From Nitrososphaerota archaeon (GTDB taxonomy: Archaea; Thermoproteota; Nitrososphaeria; Nitrososphaerales; JACPRH01), in the NCBI GenBank assembly GCA_029460375.1, contig JARPAQ010000136.1, positions 1 to 8,723 of the forward strand: 8,723 nucleotides of DNA, in the 5' to 3' direction. A program made the translations under genes and the position numbers. A model generated the notes under the pieces. It searched no databases and was not told the DNA's origin. It saw only the letters and a list, made by a program, of their open reading frames with translations. Of this stretch, positions 5,206 to 8,723 are shown in pieces (the first letter of the stretch is position 1; each line of letters starts with the position of its first letter).

Positions 5206-7599
5206 TTGAACAGAAGAATGCAGACAGTCACAGCAGCCCTAATCCTACTACTCATACTGCCGTATCTCTCATACGCTTCCCCAGAGACTGAACGAGTCAT
5301 CGTTATAGTCTCCGATTCACCCATATTGAAAAAGGCTAAGGCTCTTGGGCTGAGCATCTCAGAGGCTTCTGATATGTTCGAATCTCCATTAAAGGACGAA
5401 GTTGAACGGCGGCTGGACAGTCTTCGAAGGAGGGGAGTGCAGCTTAAGGTAGTTGATGTTTTGACATACGTGTTGCATGGTGCCGTAATCGAGATATCTC
5501 AACCTGTGGAGGTTTTAGAATCGATGGCTCCCGACCTCAAGGTGTATCGAGATGTATCTCTGCAAATTAGTCTTGAGAAGAGCTCTAAGCTTGTAAGAGC
5601 GGAGGAGGCGCATAGTTTCAATACAAGTTCAGGTGAACCTCTGACTGGTCGAGGAGTAGTTGTGGCTGTACTGGATACAGGTATAGACTACACACACCCC
5701 GATCTAGGCGGGACTATTGGGCCTGGTCAGAAGATTTTGAAGGGGTATGATTTTGTAGATGAAGATGAAGATCCTATAGATAGAGACGGTCACGGTACAG
5801 AAGTAACTGGTATAATAGCTGCAAACGGTAGAATAAAGGGGATAGCACCTGAAGCGAGTCTACTCGCCTATAGAGTCGTGGACAAGAGGGGAAATGTAAA
5901 ATCTTCAGATCTCATACGTGCTCTTGAAAGAGCCAGCCTAGACGGCGCTGACATCATCAATCTTAGCCTAGGAACTAAGGAGGAGATAGAATCTTTGAGC
6001 TACGCCATCGAGAAGATCGTTGGAAGCGGCGTTGTGGTGGTGGCTGCGACGGGAAACTCTGCTGAACGGGCCTTCGGTGAACCCGCAGGTCGAAGAGGCG
6101 TAATCGCGGTAGGAGCCTCTCTTAACAATGTAAGTTCTCCACGTGATGCTGAAGTTATAATTAACCCCGGTGAGTTTGAACTGATAGCCGTGTTTATGAA
6201 CGGCTCTAGACCTGTACCCAACGGAGTTACAGGCAGCCTTGTCTACGTGAATTTCGCTCGTGAAAAAGATGTAGCATCTCTTGATCTCAGGGGGAAGATA
6301 GCACTTGCCGAAAGAGGCGGGGAACCGGGAGAACTGATATACTTCTCAGCGAAGGAGGCCAACGTTATGGCCAGAGGCGCGTTGGGTCTAATTGTCCATA
6401 ATTATGAAGGGGGTCTTTTTTTAGGCAATCTGATAGGGCCTCATAACCCCCCTAATTATATGCCGAGCATACCTGTCGTGTCAATTTCGAACAGGGATGG
6501 TATGTATCTCAGAGAAGAACTAAGTAAAGGAGCAGAGTTAGGAGCGACCATCCTCACAAACAGATCAGCCCAAATAGGAGTTGATAGAGTAGCTATGTTC
6601 AGCTCAAGAGGCCCAGTCTCATCCTTTTACATAAAACCTGACATAGTGGCTCCGGGTGTAAGTGTAAACACGACCGCCACTAGAGGCGAATACTCTGTCG
6701 TAGATGGAACAAGCTTCGCAGCACCGCACGTAACGGGTGCAGCAGCCCTCCTACTGCAAGCCCATCCGGAACTCACTCCTGAAGAGGTAGCTGGGATACT
6801 GGCTCCAACATCCAAGGTCCTAACCGATCAATGGAAGAGTGTTATCCCATCCTTCACACAGGGATCAGGTAGACTTGACGTCCTCTCTGCAGTCACATCC
6901 CCACTGGCTTTAGAACCGTATCAGCTGATATTCCACTTGGCCGCAGGTCAGCCTAACCACACTCGGATACTGAAACTTGTCCCGATGAATAGTGAAACTA
7001 TTTCTGTCTCAGTGGATATCTCTTGGAACTTCAGTTCAAACATACCTCTGACCGCCGACTCCGATACTGAATATATCAGGGGCGATACGCCTTCTGAGCT
7101 CAGCATCACCGCTTCTCTTCTTGACGCTGATCCAGGTTACTATGAGGGCCGCATAACCCTTAGGCCTTCCGGTGGATACCCTAACCTCACTCTTCCTGTC
7201 TTGGTGTATGTGAATGATGCTTCTCTGGAGCTTGCGAAGATTGAAGACACATACAAAGTCTCAGTTCAATCTGAAGAGAGATTCACCGAGGCAACGGTTC
7301 ACGTAACATCTCCAAACGGTATCGTACAGACATACAACCTCAGGTATGGTGACTCGATCCCTGTGAACATTCTTTACTCAGGTGAATATTGGATAGAAGC
7401 CGAGGTTGACAGACCCTCAGGCGTAGTCTTCGCTAGAGGAGTCTACCATATATTAGAGCCTGTCAGCCGCTATGTAGGCGTGCCTCTAAGGTTCTTGCAG
7501 ATATTTGGAAGTTTTATGGTGCTGGCCGTAGCGATAGGCCTGATAATGATAGCTGTGAACCGTACAAATAGAAGAGACCTTGTTGACCCGCAGTTGTGA
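5206..7599 (+). CDS. Secreted, membrane-anchored subtilisin (S8) with PA domain
   Basis: This 797-residue peptidase begins with a signal peptide: a basic n-region (MNRR), then ALILLLILPYLSYA with likely cleavage near residue 25. Residues about 27-125 resemble an inhibitor I9-type propeptide. The catalytic residues are all present: Asp157 in VAVLDTGIDYTHPDL, His196 in DRDGHGTEVTG, Asn284 in AATGNSAE and Ser503 in GTSFAAPHVTGAAALL. Residues about 320-452 form a protease-associated (PA) insert between Asn and Ser, the layout of lactocepin and C5a-peptidase-like subtilisins. A beta-rich region (about 570-750) leads to a C-terminal membrane helix (about 763-784) and a short basic tail ending NRTNRRDLVDPQL. 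The enzyme is therefore inferred to be tethered outside the cell and to digest extracellular protein. The TTG start is chosen because it supplies the arginines of the n-region; ATG 5218 would leave the signal peptide without positive charge. The DUF885 gene follows after 6 bp. Confidence 0.92.
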   Translation: MNRRMQTVTAALILLLILPYLSYASPETERVIVIVSDSPILKKAKALGLSISEASDMFESPLKDEVERRLDSLRRRGVQLKVVDVLTYVLHGAVIEISQPVEVLESMAPDLKVYRDVSLQISLEKSSKLVRAEEAHSFNTSSGEPLTGRGVVVAVLDTGIDYTHPDLGGTIGPGQKILKGYDFVDEDEDPIDRDGHGTEVTGIIAANGRIKGIAPEASLLAYRVVDKRGNVKSSDLIRALERASLDGADIINLSLGTKEEIESLSYAIEKIVGSGVVVVAATGNSAERAFGEPAGRRGVIAVGASLNNVSSPRDAEVIINPGEFELIAVFMNGSRPVPNGVTGSLVYVNFAREKDVASLDLRGKIALAERGGEPGELIYFSAKEANVMARGALGLIVHNYEGGLFLGNLIGPHNPPNYMPSIPVVSISNRDGMYLREELSKGAELGATILTNRSAQIGVDRVAMFSSRGPVSSFYIKPDIVAPGVSVNTTATRGEYSVVDGTSFAAPHVTGAAALLLQAHPELTPEEVAGILAPTSKVLTDQWKSVIPSFTQGSGRLDVLSAVTSPLALEPYQLIFHLAAGQPNHTRILKLVPMNSETISVSVDISWNFSSNIPLTADSDTEYIRGDTPSELSITASLLDADPGYYEGRITLRPSGGYPNLTLPVLVYVNDASLELAKIEDTYKVSVQSEERFTEATVHVTSPNGIVQTYNLRYGDSIPVNILYSGEYWIEAEVDRPSGVVFARGVYHILEPVSRYVGVPLRFLQIFGSFMVLAVAIGLIMIAVNRTNRRDLVDPQL

Positions 7600-7605
7600 G
7601 CATAA

Positions 7606-8723
7606 ATGTCCAGCAGCGAAGAATTTGACACATTAGTTGGAGACCTGTTTAACCACTTTATGAAGCGAGATCCCGTATCCGCGACATATATGGGTCTTCA
7701 TCAGTTCGACGGAGAAATGTCGGATGGGTCAAGAGACGCCTACCTGAAAGATTTAGAGTCAATGCGGCGATACCTCTCGAAGTTCGAAGCCTTCAGCACA
7801 GACGATCTTCCTCCTGAAAAGACTATTGACCATGAGCTGGCTTTGTACGGTCTTAAGCTGCAGATATTCGAGGATGAGCAGCTCAGGTTCTGGGAGTCTA
7901 TGCCTAGTGGCGCGGAAACGATAGGTGACTCCCTGTTCCCCCTCTTAACTCGGGACTTTGCTCCATTCGAATCAAGACTGAGCTCCATAACACAGAGAAT
8001 CAAAAAGGCATCTCAATTTCTCGAAGAGACCAAAGGCCGAATCAGGAGACCTGTTAAACTCTGGGTACAGATAGCGGCCGAGTCATCTAAGCAGTTGCCG
8101 CTCTTCTTGGACACAATAACATCTACAGCGAGATCGAAGAAGCAAGAGTCACGAAGCCTTGAAAAGGCTGTTAAAGAGCTATGCACCGGTTTGAAGGAGT
8201 ACGATGAGTGGCTGTCTGCAGAACTTATGCCGAAGGCTCGTGAAGAGTTCGCTATAGGGCAGGAGAAGTTTGAAGAGCTCCTCAGACTAAGAGGCTTCGA
8301 TAAAAGTAGCGGTGAGATACTGGCTTTCGGAGAGTCTTCGCTCAAAGGTGAGAAGAAGAGTCTTGAAGAGCTGAGCCGAAAGATAGACCCCGACGCCGCG
8401 GTTTCAGAAGTGAAGGCTAGGATAAAGTCGAAACACCCTGCATCCTTCAAGGAATCTCTAAACCTAGTGCAGCAGACTGTTCAGGAGGCTAAACAATTTG
8501 TGTCGGAGCATGGTTTCGCGACGATACCTGAAGATGAGGATCTTATCGTTATGGAGACTCCGAGCTACCTTAGGCATATAATTCCTTTCGCAGCGTACTT
8601 CAGTCCTGCAAGGTTCGAATCTAGCAAGGTCGGGATTTACATAACTACTCCTCCGGATGGAGATGATGAGGTTTTAGCTGAGTTGAACTATGCCTCTATC
8701 GCGAACACGGCTGTCCATGAAGG
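7606..8723 (+). CDS. DUF885-family metallopeptidase, N-terminal part (3' truncated)
   Basis: The frame from ATG 7606 stays open to the window end (372 complete codons). The start region, with DPVSATYMGLHQFDGEMSDGS at about residues 22-42, matches the typical beginning of DUF885 proteins, in which a helix is followed by DP-x-x-A-T-x-x-G. A long helical, charged stretch follows. The sequence breaks off at ANTAVHEG, where His371 and Glu372 begin the expected HE-x-x-PGH metal-binding motif; the rest lies outside. DUF885 proteins are zinc-type peptidases of mostly unproven substrate, often found with peptide-degrading enzymes. There is no signal peptide, so the enzyme is probably cytoplasmic. The ATG is 6 bp after the subtilisin stop, with a weak GTGAG overlapping that stop, so translation is probably coupled. 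The family call rests on the start motif, overall shape and the VHEG fragment; catalytic competence cannot be judged here. Confidence 0.8.
   Translation, partial: MSSSEEFDTLVGDLFNHFMKRDPVSATYMGLHQFDGEMSDGSRDAYLKDLESMRRYLSKFEAFSTDDLPPEKTIDHELALYGLKLQIFEDEQLRFWESMPSGAETIGDSLFPLLTRDFAPFESRLSSITQRIKKASQFLEETKGRIRRPVKLWVQIAAESSKQLPLFLDTITSTARSKKQESRSLEKAVKELCTGLKEYDEWLSAELMPKAREEFAIGQEKFEELLRLRGFDKSSGEILAFGESSLKGEKKSLEELSRKIDPDAAVSEVKARIKSKHPASFKESLNLVQQTVQEAKQFVSEHGFATIPEDEDLIVMETPSYLRHIIPFAAYFSPARFESSKVGIYITTPPDGDDEVLAELNYASIANTAVHE

Noticed and set aside
5206..5280. Twin arginine (NRRMQT) near the start of the secreted subtilisin as a Tat signal
   Set aside because: The residues after RR do not fit the S/T-RR-x-F-L-K pattern (Met, Gln and Thr follow), so a general Sec signal is the simpler reading.
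8013..8450. 145-codon minus-strand open frame, very rich in Ser
   Set aside because: It is antisense to the DUF885 gene, and its Ser/Phe/Leu-rich product is what the reverse of a Glu/Lys/Arg-rich helical protein gives.
1..8723. Search for tRNA genes, CRISPR arrays, transposases, insertion-sequence ends and attachment sites
   Set aside because: No regularly spaced repeats, cloverleaf-forming stretch, transposase-like protein or terminal inverted repeats with target duplications could be seen by reading. The GC shift in the S8 gene is not bordered by recognisable mobile-element ends.

Overview
The window looks like a piece of an archaeal chromosome. The main evidence is promoter structure. An AT-rich TATA-type box sits about 26 bp upstream of the most likely ATG of the first peptidase gene, which fits a leaderless transcript, and a second TATA-like box lies at the matching place before the second peptidase. 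Clear Shine-Dalgarno sequences are mostly absent, GTG and TTG starts occur, and AGA/AGG arginine codons are common. Gene content (a PurN-like formyltransferase, a GltD-type flavoprotein, a membrane-anchored subtilisin and a DUF885 peptidase) would fit a protein- or peptide-degrading archaeon. I cannot fix the phylum from sequence alone; a TACK-type archaeon is only a guess.

Layout. Positions 1-288 (+) hold the 3' end of a PurN-like formyltransferase with an unusual charged C-terminal tail. Convergent to it, at 302-448 (-), is a possible small protein of 37 or 48 residues. Positions 495-3167 (-) encode an 890-residue S8 (subtilisin) peptidase with a helix-hairpin-helix-like N-terminus, a complete catalytic set, a beta-rich C-terminal region and no signal peptide. 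Its catalytic and C-terminal parts are clearly richer in GC than the rest of the window, while its N-terminal part resembles its neighbours. Positions 3221-3534 hold no gene I can support. Positions 3535-5022 (-) encode an iron-sulfur flavoprotein of the glutamate synthase small-subunit type. A divergent promoter region (5023-5205) separates it from a rightward unit: a secreted, membrane-anchored subtilisin with a PA domain (5206-7599), followed 6 bp later by a DUF885 metallopeptidase (7606 to the window end). The window stops just inside the DUF885 metal-binding motif.

How the genes may work together. The subtilisin and DUF885 peptidase look like one transcription unit in which extracellular proteolysis is paired with intracellular peptide cleavage. 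The GltD-like flavoprotein could recycle NADPH or ferredoxin in amino-acid metabolism, but its partner subunit is not in view. The GC-rich S8 peptidase is the most atypical gene. It seems cytoplasmic, possibly acquired from bacteria and fused to a local N-terminal domain, and may be co-transcribed with the small downstream ORF. I did not find a clearly new multi-gene system; the chimeric S8 gene is the best lead.
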